Below, piece after piece: positions 54,371 to 63,920 of a DNA stretch of 64,000 bases. How positions within the stretch are numbered: the stretch's first letter is position 1; each line of letters opens with the position of its first letter. The notes beneath the pieces were generated by a model that ran no database searches, was not told where the DNA came from, and saw nothing but the letters and a program-made list of their open reading frames with translations. Source of the DNA: Paenibacillus pabuli NBRC 13638 (lineage in GTDB: Bacteria > Bacillota > Bacilli > Paenibacillales > Paenibacillaceae). Made by a program: the position numbers and the translations under genes. Location: assembly GCF_001514495.1 (NCBI RefSeq), contig NZ_BCNM01000030.1, positions 1 through 64,000 on the forward strand. The letters are read 5' to 3'.

Positions 54371-56830
54371 ATGAAACTCTTCGTGAATTCTGTGAAACAT
54401 ATTGATTTTCATTGGCATAAAGAAGTTGAAATTGTTTATGTTCTTCATGGCTCGATCATCATGTATCTGGACCAGAAGCAATATACACTCCATGAAGATG
54501 ATGTCATCGTCGTAAACAGCATGTCAGTACACAAGATTGAGCGTACCAATCAAGATAACGTGTTGTTAACATTGCAGTTCGGTCCGGAGTTGCTGAACAG
54601 TAATGCATTTATCTCCTGCAACTCTGCCCTGAACGTTGATCAAGACGCTTCCCGGCTACATAGTATTAAACAAAATCTTGCTCAAATGGTATGGGAAATA
54701 AACAAAAAGTCGCCGGGTTACCAAAGTTTCACAATGGGCAGATTACAGATGTTATGCGGTTGCCTCCAGAGATATTTTTTAGGTGGAACAAATACGCCGA
54801 TGGGGGAAGGAAGCAAAGATTACGACTATAAAAGGCTGAATAGAGTCCTCACATACATTGATAGTCACTACAATGAGAAGATCACGCTGCAGGAAATGGC
54901 TCAGTCCGAGCATTTGAGTTTGCATTATTTTTCCCACTTCTTTACCGATAAAATCGGTATATCCTTCCAAAAGTATTTGACGCTCATTCGTTTGGAGAAA
55001 GCCCAGACCCAGCTGGCAGGGAACGAAAAGAAAATCTCGGAAATCGCACTGGATTGCGGATTTGCCAACGTTAAACTGTTTAACAAATACTTCAAAGAAA
55101 AGTACGGTTGCACGCCTGGTTCCTATCGGGAAGCATCGCATGCAGCCGTACCCCATCAGTTGAACGTGAACCGCAAGCCCAAAACGTATGAGGAATCTTC
55201 AAGCGGAGATTATTACGAAATGGAAACGCTGAATGCAATTGGATCGCTGTATCGATATCTGGACGCAAAAATGGACACGGGTCAGGACAAGGTCCATCTA
55301 TCGACTACTCTTGGGGCAGACCAAACCCGCATTGAGGTTCAAGCAGACCAGACATCTTTTGTTTATGAAAAGCACTGGAATACCACCATGACGGCAGGAA
55401 GAGCTGTAGAAGGATTGCGTGAAGATTGGCGGAAGCAATTGTCCGCATTGAAAGGAAAAATCCCTTTTCAACATATCCGATTTCATGGGATATTCAATGA
55501 CGAGATGATGGTTTACAGCGAGAAAGAAGATGGCACCCCCGTCTATAATTGGTCTTATGTGGACAAGTTATATGATTTCATTCTAGATCAGGGAGTTCGG
55601 CCATTTGTGGAACTGAGCTTTATGCCGAGCCAACTGGCGAGGTCCAAAGAAACGATATTTTGGTGGAAAGGGAACATTAGCCCACCGTCAGATCGAGCCA
55701 AGTGGCAAGCGCTAGTTCGCGAATTTGTTCGCCATTGTTTGAACCGTTATGGGGCGGAAGAATTGAAAAAGTGGTATTTCGAAGTGTGGAACGAGCCTGA
55801 CCTGGCAGGTGTCTGTTGGGCAGGAAGCAAGGAAGAATACTTCGCTTTTTATGAATCCACCGTTCATGCCATCAAATCGGTATTGCACGAACTGAAGGTG
55901 GGAGGCCCCGCCATGGGTTATGGATCTCTCTGGAACGACACTTGGGCTGAGGAGTTTCTGGCTTATTGCAGAAAGCGGGAAGTGGCCATCGACTTCTTTT
56001 CGTTCCATATCTATTCGGAATATCCCAAGCTTAAAGCTGAAGATGATCGTTTGACCCAAATCATGCCGCCTTCGTTTTATAAGGAAAGCATTGACCGGCT
56101 GCGGCAAAAAATGAATGCGTCATTGTACGGTCATGTTGAACTTCATGTTACCGAGTGGAACTTTTCGCTATATGACCGAAACTTGCTGCACGATACCATG
56201 TTCATGGCTCCGTTTGTCATCTACCAAACCATGAACACGCTAGGTGACGTGAAAGCGATGGCTTTCTGGTCCTTTACCGACGTATTTGAAGAAAGCATCG
56301 TTCCCGCTTCTCCGTTTTATGGAGGCTTTGGCTTGATTAATCGTGATGGGCTAAAAAAACCTAGCTATTATGCGTTTGAACTCATGCAAAAGCTCGGTGA
56401 TGAACTGCTAATTAAGGGAGAAGGTTATGTTGGAACCCGAAAAAGCGACGGAAGCATGCAATTTCTGTTCTATCACTACGTTCACGTAGATCAGCTGTTT
56501 ACGAGTGGAGATTGGTCGGAATTATCCTGTTCAACCCGCTATGACGTATTTGAGGAAAAAGGTGACAAAACATTCGAACTCAAGCTAAACAAGCTCGCAG
56601 GACCCTATAAATGCACCAGTTATCAACTGGATCGGGAGCATGGATCGGTATTTGACGAGTGGACCCGCATGGGATCGCCCTATTCCTTAACGGAAGAAGA
56701 GATCTTTTATTTAAACGGGAGAAGCGGTCCCGTCATACGGACAGAGATAGTTAGAAAGGAATGTTGGAGCAAAGAAATTATGCTCCCGCCTCATGGTGTG
56801 ATGTTACTCATGTTCGATAGGCAATATTAA
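54371..56830 (+). CDS. AraC regulator fused to GH39 beta-xylosidase-like domain
   Basis: 819 residues from ATG 54371. N-terminal cupin (HWHKEVEIVYVLHGSI), AraC HTH pair at about 155-260 (ITLQEMAQSEHLSLHYFSHF; FANVKLFNKYFKEKYGCT), then a GH39 catalytic domain (about 320-780) with acid/base Glu475 in FEVWNEPDL and nucleophile Glu595 in HVTEWNFS. The frame is open upstream, and LYEFIQHQDDLP before ATG 54371 looks like the true cupin start; an ATT at 54326 with AGGGAGG 8 nt before it may be the initiator. No signal peptide: a cytosolic regulator that may bind sugar through a glycosidase domain, or be active. The next genes are a PTS IIC and a GH3 enzyme. Confidence 0.88.
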   Translation: MKLFVNSVKHIDFHWHKEVEIVYVLHGSIIMYLDQKQYTLHEDDVIVVNSMSVHKIERTNQDNVLLTLQFGPELLNSNAFISCNSALNVDQDASRLHSIKQNLAQMVWEINKKSPGYQSFTMGRLQMLCGCLQRYFLGGTNTPMGEGSKDYDYKRLNRVLTYIDSHYNEKITLQEMAQSEHLSLHYFSHFFTDKIGISFQKYLTLIRLEKAQTQLAGNEKKISEIALDCGFANVKLFNKYFKEKYGCTPGSYREASHAAVPHQLNVNRKPKTYEESSSGDYYEMETLNAIGSLYRYLDAKMDTGQDKVHLSTTLGADQTRIEVQADQTSFVYEKHWNTTMTAGRAVEGLREDWRKQLSALKGKIPFQHIRFHGIFNDEMMVYSEKEDGTPVYNWSYVDKLYDFILDQGVRPFVELSFMPSQLARSKETIFWWKGNISPPSDRAKWQALVREFVRHCLNRYGAEELKKWYFEVWNEPDLAGVCWAGSKEEYFAFYESTVHAIKSVLHELKVGGPAMGYGSLWNDTWAEEFLAYCRKREVAIDFFSFHIYSEYPKLKAEDDRLTQIMPPSFYKESIDRLRQKMNASLYGHVELHVTEWNFSLYDRNLLHDTMFMAPFVIYQTMNTLGDVKAMAFWSFTDVFEESIVPASPFYGGFGLINRDGLKKPSYYAFELMQKLGDELLIKGEGYVGTRKSDGSMQFLFYHYVHVDQLFTSGDWSELSCSTRYDVFEEKGDKTFELKLNKLAGPYKCTSYQLDREHGSVFDEWTRMGSPYSLTEEEIFYLNGRSGPVIRTEIVRKECWSKEIMLPPHGVMLLMFDRQY

Positions 56831-56848
56831 ATGAAAATACAACCTCAA

Positions 56849-56881
56849 GACATCTTTTCCGAAATGGAGGGATGTTTTTTG
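56849..56881 (+). terminator. Rho-independent terminator
   Basis: Hairpin catcttttcc / ggagggatg (G-T pairs) and TTTTTT after the AraC-GH39 gene. Confidence 0.65.
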
Positions 56882-56968
56882 TTGTTTATTTACTTGCACA
56901 GGTAGATAAGCTAGAACGGAAGACATGAAGTGGGCAAAAAACGAACCATAATGCGGCAAGTTTCAACA

Positions 56969-56982
56969 AGAAAGCGTTAACA
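56969..56982. promoter_or_regulatory. cre-like site upstream of the PTS IIC gene
   Basis: AGAAAGCGTTAACA differs from the cre consensus only at the first base; 54 bp before ATG 57036. Suggests catabolite repression of the IIC-GH3 operon. Confidence 0.6.
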
Positions 56983-57035
56983 CTTTTCTATATACTTTGG
57001 TTGTGGCAGCTAAGAGAAAGACAGGGGGAGTTTGG

Positions 57036-58268
57036 ATGAAGCGTTTCATGAAATGGATGACAGATTCGTTCGCGCCCAAATTGGAGGCGTTTACGAACAA
57101 TATTTGGGTTTCTTCAATTCAAGAAGCCATCATGGTCGCCATTCCGATGATTTTTATCGGTTCGATTATTACATTGATTTCGATTTTGCAGGATTTCATT
57201 CCGGGAATGCCGGATCTGACACCCATCACCACATTCAGTTTTGGTTTATTGGGTTTGTTTATTGCTTTTCTGACGCCTTATGTGGTCATGGAAAAAAAGG
57301 ATCGCCACAAAATCAAGTTGTTAGCGGGAATGACTGGGGTATCCCTGTTCGTTATGCTTCTTCATCCAACGATGAACGAAGATGGAACCATTCAATTCAT
57401 TCTTGAACGGTTCGGACCTTCGGGAATGATCACAGCGCTCCTGGTGGGTGTGTTTGTTGCTCTTGTCATGAATATTTGCAACAAATTCTCGTTCTTTAAA
57501 AAGGGGTCTTCACTACCCGAATTCATTATGGACTGGTTTGATTTTCTCGTTCCAATCGCTTTGGCATTAACTACAGGATGGGTTCTGGTATATCAGCTTC
57601 AGTTTGATATTTTTGCGATGATCGTGAACGTTTTTGAGCCAATCAATGCCATGGGGCAAAGTCTGACAGGTTTTATATTATTCAATTTTATTGGTGTAGT
57701 GCTGTATTCCTTTGGCGTAAGCCCATGGGTTATGACACCGATCTGGTACGCGATATGGATACCTGCAATTGAAGAAAATGCTGCTCTTGTCGCAGCCGGG
57801 CAAGATCCGGTCAATATCAACACCTTCGAAACCTTTTTCTCCGGCTGGCTTGGTATTGGAGGGATGGGAGCGACCTTGCCGTTAGTTGTCTGGTTCCTGC
57901 TGGCCCGATCGAAAAAGCTGAAGTCCGTCGGTAAAGCGACCATCATCCCGTCCTTGTTCAATATTAATGAGCCTGTCGTGTACGGAGCACCGATTGCTTT
58001 CAATCCGCTGCTCATGGTGCCGATGTGGATCAACGGGCTCATCACGCCGATTATTGTGTATTTGGCGCTTGATATGGGTTTGGTGCGAATTCCGAGCCAG
58101 ATCTTCCAATTGTGGTATACGCCGATCGGACTGTCCACCTACATCATGTCTGGGTTCAACGGCCTTATTTTGCTGGCGGTGGTCCTCCTGATTGTATTTG
58201 CTGTCTGGTTCCCGTTTTTCAAACTGTATGATGCACAAGAACTGAAGAAAGAAAAGGAACAAAATTGA
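57036..58268 (+). CDS. PTS transporter subunit IIC (cellobiose/lichenan type)
   Basis: 410-residue membrane subunit of the CelB/LicC type (PTS EIIC, about 10 helices): MKWMTDSFAPKLEAFTNNIW start, FNINEPVVYGAPIAFNP motif around residue 310, typical of this family, which transports cellobiose-like disaccharides. No IIA or IIB gene is next to it; they may be shared. ATG 57036 has GGGGGAG 5 nt upstream. 20 bp before the GH3 gene, so one operon, with a cre-like site upstream. Confidence 0.92.
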   Translation: MKRFMKWMTDSFAPKLEAFTNNIWVSSIQEAIMVAIPMIFIGSIITLISILQDFIPGMPDLTPITTFSFGLLGLFIAFLTPYVVMEKKDRHKIKLLAGMTGVSLFVMLLHPTMNEDGTIQFILERFGPSGMITALLVGVFVALVMNICNKFSFFKKGSSLPEFIMDWFDFLVPIALALTTGWVLVYQLQFDIFAMIVNVFEPINAMGQSLTGFILFNFIGVVLYSFGVSPWVMTPIWYAIWIPAIEENAALVAAGQDPVNINTFETFFSGWLGIGGMGATLPLVVWFLLARSKKLKSVGKATIIPSLFNINEPVVYGAPIAFNPLLMVPMWINGLITPIIVYLALDMGLVRIPSQIFQLWYTPIGLSTYIMSGFNGLILLAVVLLIVFAVWFPFFKLYDAQELKKEKEQN

Positions 58269-58288
58269 TATAAAAAGGATGGAGTATC

Positions 58289-60559
58289 ATGAATAAGTCG
58301 ATCAATGAATTGTTGTCGGCACTTACGCTTGCCGAAAAAGCCTCGCTCTGTGCGGGTTTGAATATGTGGATGACAAAAGGGATTGAGCGGTTAGACATTC
58401 CGCCCGTTCATATGTATGACGGAACAAACGGTATCCGTAAAACGAACAGCGATGAAGAAATGGGCATTACGACGGAAAATGTACCCGCAACCTGTTACCC
58501 TACGGGTTCAGCCATCGGTTCCTCCTGGAACACGGAATTGTTGCATGAGGTCGGGGTAGCGCTCGGCCGTGAATCGAAGGCCATGGGCGTGGAGTTGCTG
58601 CTCGGACCGGGAGTCAACATGAAAAGGACTCCGCTTGGCGGTAGGAATTTTGAATATTATTCGGAAGATCCGTGCTTGACGGGCGAACTTGGAGCAGCGT
58701 TCATTAACGGTATCCAAAGCGAAGGAGTGGGCGCTTCTCTTAAGCACTTCGCAGGCAACAACCAGGAGTTCGAGAAAATGGTGACCAGTTCGGAAATCGA
58801 TGAGCGGACGCTTCGCGAAATTTACCTGAGTGCCTTTGAACGGATTGTCAAGAAATCCGATCCATGGACGATCATGTGTTCTTATAACTTGCTGAATGGA
58901 ACGTATACCAGCGAGAACGAACATTTGCTAAATGACATTTTGAGAGAAGAGTGGGGTTACGAAGGCGTAGTTCTGTCCGACTGGACGGCTGTCAATGACC
59001 GAATACGTGGACTGAAAGCCGGGCTTGATCTTGAAATGCCGGGTCCTGCCCATTACAATGCCAAAGCGATCGTGGAAGCGGTGCAGAACGGGACTCTTTC
59101 CGAAGAACAGCTGAATCGAAGTGTGAGCCGTATTTTGAAGCTGGTAGAGCGGGTTACCGGTAACAAAGACACGGATTCATCTGATGTTCCGGAGTATCAT
59201 GCACTTGCACGTAAAGCGGCGGCCGAAAGTATGGTGCTCCTGAAAAATGAGAATGCGATTCTCCCGCTGCAGCAGGAATCGATTTCGTCGATTGCCGTTA
59301 TTGGACGGTTTGCCAAGAAGCCTAGAATTCAGGGGGCGGGAAGTGCGAAGGTAACTCCTACAAGAGTCGATATCCCGTGGGATGAGATAAAGGACCTGCT
59401 TGGAGACACAATTTCCATGGGTTATGCAGAAGGGTACCCGGAGGATGACTCCATGAATGAGGAGTTAATCAAGGAAAGCGTGTCATTGGCCATGAATTCC
59501 GATGTGGCTGTGCTGTTTGTCGGCCAACCGGAATATGCCGAATCAGAGATGCATGATTTGAAAGATATTAACCTTCCGGAGCATCAAGTGAAATTGATTC
59601 AGGCGGTAGCCGCCGTGCAGCCCAAGTGCATTGTGGTGACAAGCAGCGGGTCAGCATTAGCCATGCGTCCATGGGTCCAGCATGTACCTGGAGTTATTCA
59701 TTCCTGGTTGTCGGGACAAGGCATGGGTAAAGTGATCGCGGATATACTGTTCGGACACACGAATCCGTCGGGTAAACTGTCCGAGACCTTCCCCGTGAAG
59801 CTGTCGGACAACCCTTCGCATATGCGGATTCGGGGGGAGAACGGCAAGCTATATTATCGCGAAGGTCTTTTCGTAGGGTACCGATATTATGACCGCAAAG
59901 AACTGGCACCACAATTTCCGTTTGGACACGGATTGTCATACACATCGTTTTCCTATACGGACCTCGAAGTGGTCCAGGTGGATAAAGGCGTTACAGTGTC
60001 CTTTCAATTGAAAAACACGGGCAAGCGTAAGGGAAAAGAAGCCGTTCAATTGTACGTGCACGATGAAGAGTGCAAATGGACCCGCCCAGAGAAGGAGTTG
60101 AAGGCATTCGCCAAAATCGAACTTGAGCCGGGCGAAAACCGAAAGATCGTCTTTGAACTGGAAGAAAGAGATTTTTCATATTACAACACCAAGTACAACC
60201 GCTGGGTAGCAGAGACTGGATTTTTTCAAATTTCATTGGGCAGCTCGTCTAAAGACATACGAATCACCGAACGTTTACATTGTGACTTTGGAAAGGAAGA
60301 AATCACGTTCCACAAATTTAGCCTTCTTAGCGAATGGTTGAGCGATCCCACGGCAAAAGCCGTATTAGAGCATTGCCTGAATGACATGAATGAGCACGTC
60401 ACGGATAAGGTATATCTTAGCGAGGAATTCGTCGGATTTTGGGAAGACTTCCCCATGATCAAAGTATTCCAGATGTTCGGTCAAAATTGGATGAACGAAC
60501 GTTCGCCGGATGACGTAATCCAAGAACTTATCGCACGGGTTGACCGGGCACGAAAATAG
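58289..60559 (+). CDS. Beta-glucosidase/exo-glucanase (GH3)
   Basis: 756-residue enzyme. Domain 1 (about 1-270) has the conserved GPGVNMKRTPLGGRNFEYYSED and nucleophile Asp231 in VLSDWTAV; domain 2 (300-500) and a fibronectin-III-like domain (540-620, VSFQLKNTGKRKGKEAVQLY) follow; the last 90 residues are less conserved. No signal peptide, so cytosolic. GH3 enzymes act on unphosphorylated sugars, which does not match uptake by a PTS directly upstream. Terminator at 60581. Confidence 0.94.
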   Translation: MNKSINELLSALTLAEKASLCAGLNMWMTKGIERLDIPPVHMYDGTNGIRKTNSDEEMGITTENVPATCYPTGSAIGSSWNTELLHEVGVALGRESKAMGVELLLGPGVNMKRTPLGGRNFEYYSEDPCLTGELGAAFINGIQSEGVGASLKHFAGNNQEFEKMVTSSEIDERTLREIYLSAFERIVKKSDPWTIMCSYNLLNGTYTSENEHLLNDILREEWGYEGVVLSDWTAVNDRIRGLKAGLDLEMPGPAHYNAKAIVEAVQNGTLSEEQLNRSVSRILKLVERVTGNKDTDSSDVPEYHALARKAAAESMVLLKNENAILPLQQESISSIAVIGRFAKKPRIQGAGSAKVTPTRVDIPWDEIKDLLGDTISMGYAEGYPEDDSMNEELIKESVSLAMNSDVAVLFVGQPEYAESEMHDLKDINLPEHQVKLIQAVAAVQPKCIVVTSSGSALAMRPWVQHVPGVIHSWLSGQGMGKVIADILFGHTNPSGKLSETFPVKLSDNPSHMRIRGENGKLYYREGLFVGYRYYDRKELAPQFPFGHGLSYTSFSYTDLEVVQVDKGVTVSFQLKNTGKRKGKEAVQLYVHDEECKWTRPEKELKAFAKIELEPGENRKIVFELEERDFSYYNTKYNRWVAETGFFQISLGSSSKDIRITERLHCDFGKEEITFHKFSLLSEWLSDPTAKAVLEHCLNDMNEHVTDKVYLSEEFVGFWEDFPMIKVFQMFGQNWMNERSPDDVIQELIARVDRARK

Positions 60560-60580
60560 TAGTAATAGTTATCTTTATAG

Positions 60581-60625
60581 GAACCCAGTTCTGTCCCAAA
60601 TGGGGGCAAGAACTGGGTTCTTTTG
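60581..60625 (+). terminator. Rho-independent terminator
   Basis: 12-bp stem gaacccagttct / agaactgggttc with TTTT tail. The loop contains GTCCC, as in the palindrome at 977. Confidence 0.85.
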
Positions 60626-60780
60626 TCGAAAAAACAAGAACTTTTTGTTCATAATTGATGGTAGACGAGGATGGTTTAGGTTGAGAGGTAAAATTAACAA
60701 CCCATTTACATAAAGATGATACATAACGAATATTTAAGCTTTAACATTTAAGATGACAAACAAGGGAATGAGGACTGACC

Positions 60781-61320
60781 ATGAAGAATTATCCGATCAT
60801 AGCCTCCATCACGGTTGAAGAACAAATTTCACAAGCTATAGCAAGCGATGTGAAACGAGTGATTCTGATGACAGGGAACATTACCAATCTTGGTTCGATC
60901 ATAGACAGTCTGCATCAAAGCGGCAAACAGGTATATGTGCATACCGAGATGGTATCGGGGATTGGACGAGATGCCTCCGCCATTCAATATCTTTCTGATG
61001 TGTTTAAAGTGGACGGTATCGTAACGACGAAGAGCAACGCGGTTTCTGCCGCGAAGCAAGCGGGCATATTAAGCATTCAACGCATTTTCGCCATTGATAC
61101 GGCAGCAATAACGACTGCGGTTCGTATGATTATGAGCTACAAGCCTGATGAGGTTGAACTGATGCCGGGGCTTATGCCTCGAGTCATTCAAGAATTGAAA
61201 GAACGCATCTCGCAGCCTTTGATTGTTGGAGGCCTTATCCGGCACGAGGAAGAAATACAACAAGCATTAAAGAGCGGGGCAGATTTTGTTTCGGTAGGGC
61301 ACGAGAAATTCTGGACTTAA
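60781..61320 (+). CDS. glpP: Glycerol-3-phosphate-responsive antiterminator
   Basis: 179-residue RNA-binding antiterminator with a TIM-barrel-like fold: SITVEEQISQAIASDVKRVI, GKQVYVHTEMVSGIGRDAS, VELMPGLMPRVIQELKE and GLIRHEEEIQQALKSGADF match GlpP. It senses glycerol-3-phosphate and prevents termination in glp leaders. GAGGA precedes the ATG. It is followed by a leader hairpin at 61355 and glpQ. Confidence 0.95.
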   Translation: MKNYPIIASITVEEQISQAIASDVKRVILMTGNITNLGSIIDSLHQSGKQVYVHTEMVSGIGRDASAIQYLSDVFKVDGIVTTKSNAVSAAKQAGILSIQRIFAIDTAAITTAVRMIMSYKPDEVELMPGLMPRVIQELKERISQPLIVGGLIRHEEEIQQALKSGADFVSVGHEKFWT

Positions 61321-61354
61321 TTTCATACATTTATCCTTGGGTGGAGACGACGAG

Positions 61355-61425
61355 AAAACCCGGTGGTAAGTAAATCAATACAACCTTGATGTTGAAGGAG
61401 GGTGATTTGCTGCTGGGTTTTTTGT
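61355..61425 (+). terminator. GlpP-controlled leader terminator upstream of glpQ
   Basis: aaaaccc (61355-61361) pairs with gggtttt (61415-61421) and aaatca with tgattt inside, followed by TTTTT; situated between glpP and glpQ, 34 nt before the glpQ start, the position of a GlpP target. Confidence 0.75.
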
Positions 61426-61458
61426 GTTGTCCAAAATATCTACGGGAGGTAATTGAGC

Positions 61459-62172
61459 ATGACCATTCAAGCAGTTGCTCATCGCGGCTATCCAAAGAAA
61501 TATCCTGAAAATACGTTGTCTTCCTTTTTAAAAGCGGTGGAACTTGGGTTTACACATCTTGAACTGGATGTACATCTCAGCAAGGATGGAATTCCGGTTG
61601 TCATTCATGATCATACGATTGACCGTATGACAAATGGAACGGGAAGGGTAGCCGATTATACAGCTTCGGAGCTGCAATCTCTAAACATAAAACAAGATGA
61701 GCATATTCCAACCCTTGATGAAGTACTACGTGCTTTAAAGGGGAAGATTGAACTCAACATTGAGCTTAAGCAGATGGGTAACTGTTACCCTCAGCTGGAG
61801 GAGAAGGTACTTGAAGTTATCAAAGAATTCAACCTGCTGAATCAGGTAGTCATTACGTCATTTGATTTTGATGCCTTGGAGAAGATAAGGCAGTTATCCA
61901 GCGATGTACGGATCGGTCTCATCACTTTTGGCTGTTCGAAGGCTATTCTTGACTGGTCATTAGAGATGGGGGCGACATTCTTGTCCATGCATTACGCCTT
62001 CGTGACCGAGCATTACATTCATCGATGTCAAGAACTGGGAATTCAACTGATGGCTTGGACAGTCAATGAGACTTCCATCATGAAGAAATTTCAGGAATAT
62101 CCGTCCGTATGGGTCTGTACAGACGAGCTCGAATACTTCATGGAAGCGCTAGAGTTGTCCAACTCAGTTTGA
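61459..62172 (+). CDS. glpQ: Glycerophosphodiester phosphodiesterase
   Basis: Hydrolyses glycerophosphodiesters to glycerol-3-phosphate and an alcohol. 237 aa, cytosolic UgpQ type, TIM barrel. Catalytic pair HRGYPKKYPENT and HDHTIDRMTNG; metal ligands ELDVHLSKDG. ATG 61459 has GGGAGGT upstream. First gene after the GlpP leader; the next gene starts at 62191. Confidence 0.95.
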   Translation: MTIQAVAHRGYPKKYPENTLSSFLKAVELGFTHLELDVHLSKDGIPVVIHDHTIDRMTNGTGRVADYTASELQSLNIKQDEHIPTLDEVLRALKGKIELNIELKQMGNCYPQLEEKVLEVIKEFNLLNQVVITSFDFDALEKIRQLSSDVRIGLITFGCSKAILDWSLEMGATFLSMHYAFVTEHYIHRCQELGIQLMAWTVNETSIMKKFQEYPSVWVCTDELEYFMEALELSNSV

Positions 62173-62190
62173 GTGGGCAGGGTTAAGGTC

Positions 62191-63024
62191 ATGGAGGATT
62201 TGTATGCTTACGATGCATATTGCTTCGATTTAGACGGGACGATTTATGTCGGCCAGATGAGGCTCCCTGGCGTAAATGACTTCATTAGTGGCTTGCGATC
62301 ACGAGGCAAGCGTCTGTTGTTTCTTACGAATACTCCCATTCATACCAGGGAGGATTGCTACAAGAGACTGCTGAGTCTGGGTGTTTCATGCCAGCTCGAT
62401 GAAATTCTGACCGCAGGGTACGTGTCAGGAATGTATTTTGCAGAGCATGCCCCAGACGCCGAGGTGCTGGTTATTGGTGAGGAGGCTTTACGGAGAGAAC
62501 TTCAGGCAATCGGAATAGCCATTACCGAAGATCCGTATCGATCAACGCATGTGTTAGTCGGCATGGATCGGCAGTTTCATTACGATAAGCTTCATCTAGC
62601 GGCAAAAGCAGTTCGTCTTGGGGCGGTTCTGCTCGCAACGAATCCGGACAGTTGCTGCCCCGTACAAGGGGATATCATTCCGGATACCGGGTCCATCCTA
62701 AGTTCCATTGAGGCAGCCAGCCAGCAGAAAGCGTCAGTCGTGCTTGGCAAGCCTTCCAGATATTATGCAGAGAAGGCGCTCCAGCTTTTGGATGTGAATA
62801 GCAGCAGATGCCTTATGATCGGCGATCGGCTGGAAACGGATATTTTATTTGGACAGCAGAATGGAATGAAGACGGCACTGGTGCTTACAGGTATCTCCTT
62901 GAGAGAGGATATCCAAAAAACAGGTATTGTTCCGGATTATATATGGCCTTCCTTCAACGAATGCATCATGGAACAGCAGGACCATTCGAAGCATTCAACT
63001 GTGTTGCAGGTGGAGAAAGCTTAG
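62191..63024 (+). CDS. HAD-IIA family phosphatase (NagD/AraL-like)
   Basis: 277-residue HAD hydrolase with nucleophile/acid Asp13-x-Asp15 in CFDLDGTIYVG, threonine in LFLTNTP, lysine region VVLGKPS and MIGDRLETDI. NagD/p-nitrophenylphosphatase/glycerol-1-phosphatase group. ATG 62191 has AAGG close upstream; GTG 62173 directly after the glpQ stop is an alternative. Operon with glpQ; might dephosphorylate glycerol phosphate or a related product. Confidence 0.9.
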   Translation: MEDLYAYDAYCFDLDGTIYVGQMRLPGVNDFISGLRSRGKRLLFLTNTPIHTREDCYKRLLSLGVSCQLDEILTAGYVSGMYFAEHAPDAEVLVIGEEALRRELQAIGIAITEDPYRSTHVLVGMDRQFHYDKLHLAAKAVRLGAVLLATNPDSCCPVQGDIIPDTGSILSSIEAASQQKASVVLGKPSRYYAEKALQLLDVNSSRCLMIGDRLETDILFGQQNGMKTALVLTGISLREDIQKTGIVPDYIWPSFNECIMEQQDHSKHSTVLQVEKA

Positions 63025-63060
63025 CAGCAAGGTTGCAAAATAAAGATGGAGGTGGAGTTC

Positions 63061-63897
63061 ATGCGTTTGGCGTTACTTGGTGATTATCACTATTCAAGCA
63101 TGAGTTATGGGACCGAAGAAATGAAGGCTGCGAGAGTTCGGGTATATGAGCATATGCTCAAGACCTTTTTAGAGGAAGAGGCGGACTTTCATATCTCGAT
63201 TGGCGATTTAACGCATGAAGGAACGGCTCAGGAATTCCGATCGATTTTCTCCATCCTTTCCAGAAGTGAACGGAACTTCATTCATGTGCTGGGCAATCAC
63301 GATACGTATTCGATACCCAAGCATGAAATTTCCACGCTAACAGGTCAGGATCGCTATCGAGCGATTGACACGCCTCATGCCAAGCTGGTTTTTCTGGATA
63401 CTACCCAAGAAATGAACCGGGAAGATTGGGGAGGGGAGCTGGACGGAGAGCAAGTGGCATGGCTCAAAGAGCAGCTTGCCGATTCGCATAAGAAGCAAGT
63501 GCTTCTCTTCGGGCATCATCCGGTATTTGATACAACTGCACGGTCAACGCTCGATAAGCTGTATGTTCGTCCGCAGGATGAACTGAAGAGCATATTCAAT
63601 AGTCGGCCAGAAGGAGGCATCTATTTTTGCGGGCATAATCACATAAACTCCATCGTTAAGCAAGGAAAATGGCATTACGTACAGACCGCAGCTTGTCTGG
63701 ATGTGCCTGCATACCGTGTTATTGAAGTTCGTGAGGGCGAAGTAGCGATAACTCACCATCCTATACAGGGTGCTAGCCTCGCCGATGATATTCAAAGTTT
63801 TTGTTGTGATATGCCGGGCTTTGGACCTGTCGCTGGTGCGTTAGGTGAAGAAAGCGACCTTATTCTATCCATTCAATTAGCATCTGCCGCTCAGTAA
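63061..63897 (+). CDS. Metallophosphoesterase
   Basis: 278-residue calcineurin-like phosphoesterase with all metal motifs: LLGDYHY, GDLTHEG, GNHD, FGHHPVF, GHNHINS. GGAGGTGGAG lies 8 nt before ATG 63061. 36 bp after the HAD gene and 23 bp before an ABC ATPase. May act on glycerophosphodiesters or cyclic nucleotides as in related loci. Confidence 0.9.
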   Translation: MRLALLGDYHYSSMSYGTEEMKAARVRVYEHMLKTFLEEEADFHISIGDLTHEGTAQEFRSIFSILSRSERNFIHVLGNHDTYSIPKHEISTLTGQDRYRAIDTPHAKLVFLDTTQEMNREDWGGELDGEQVAWLKEQLADSHKKQVLLFGHHPVFDTTARSTLDKLYVRPQDELKSIFNSRPEGGIYFCGHNHINSIVKQGKWHYVQTAACLDVPAYRVIEVREGEVAITHHPIQGASLADDIQSFCCDMPGFGPVAGALGEESDLILSIQLASAAQ

Positions 63898-63920
63898 TGT
63901 AAAGAGAAGGAGGGAATGTC

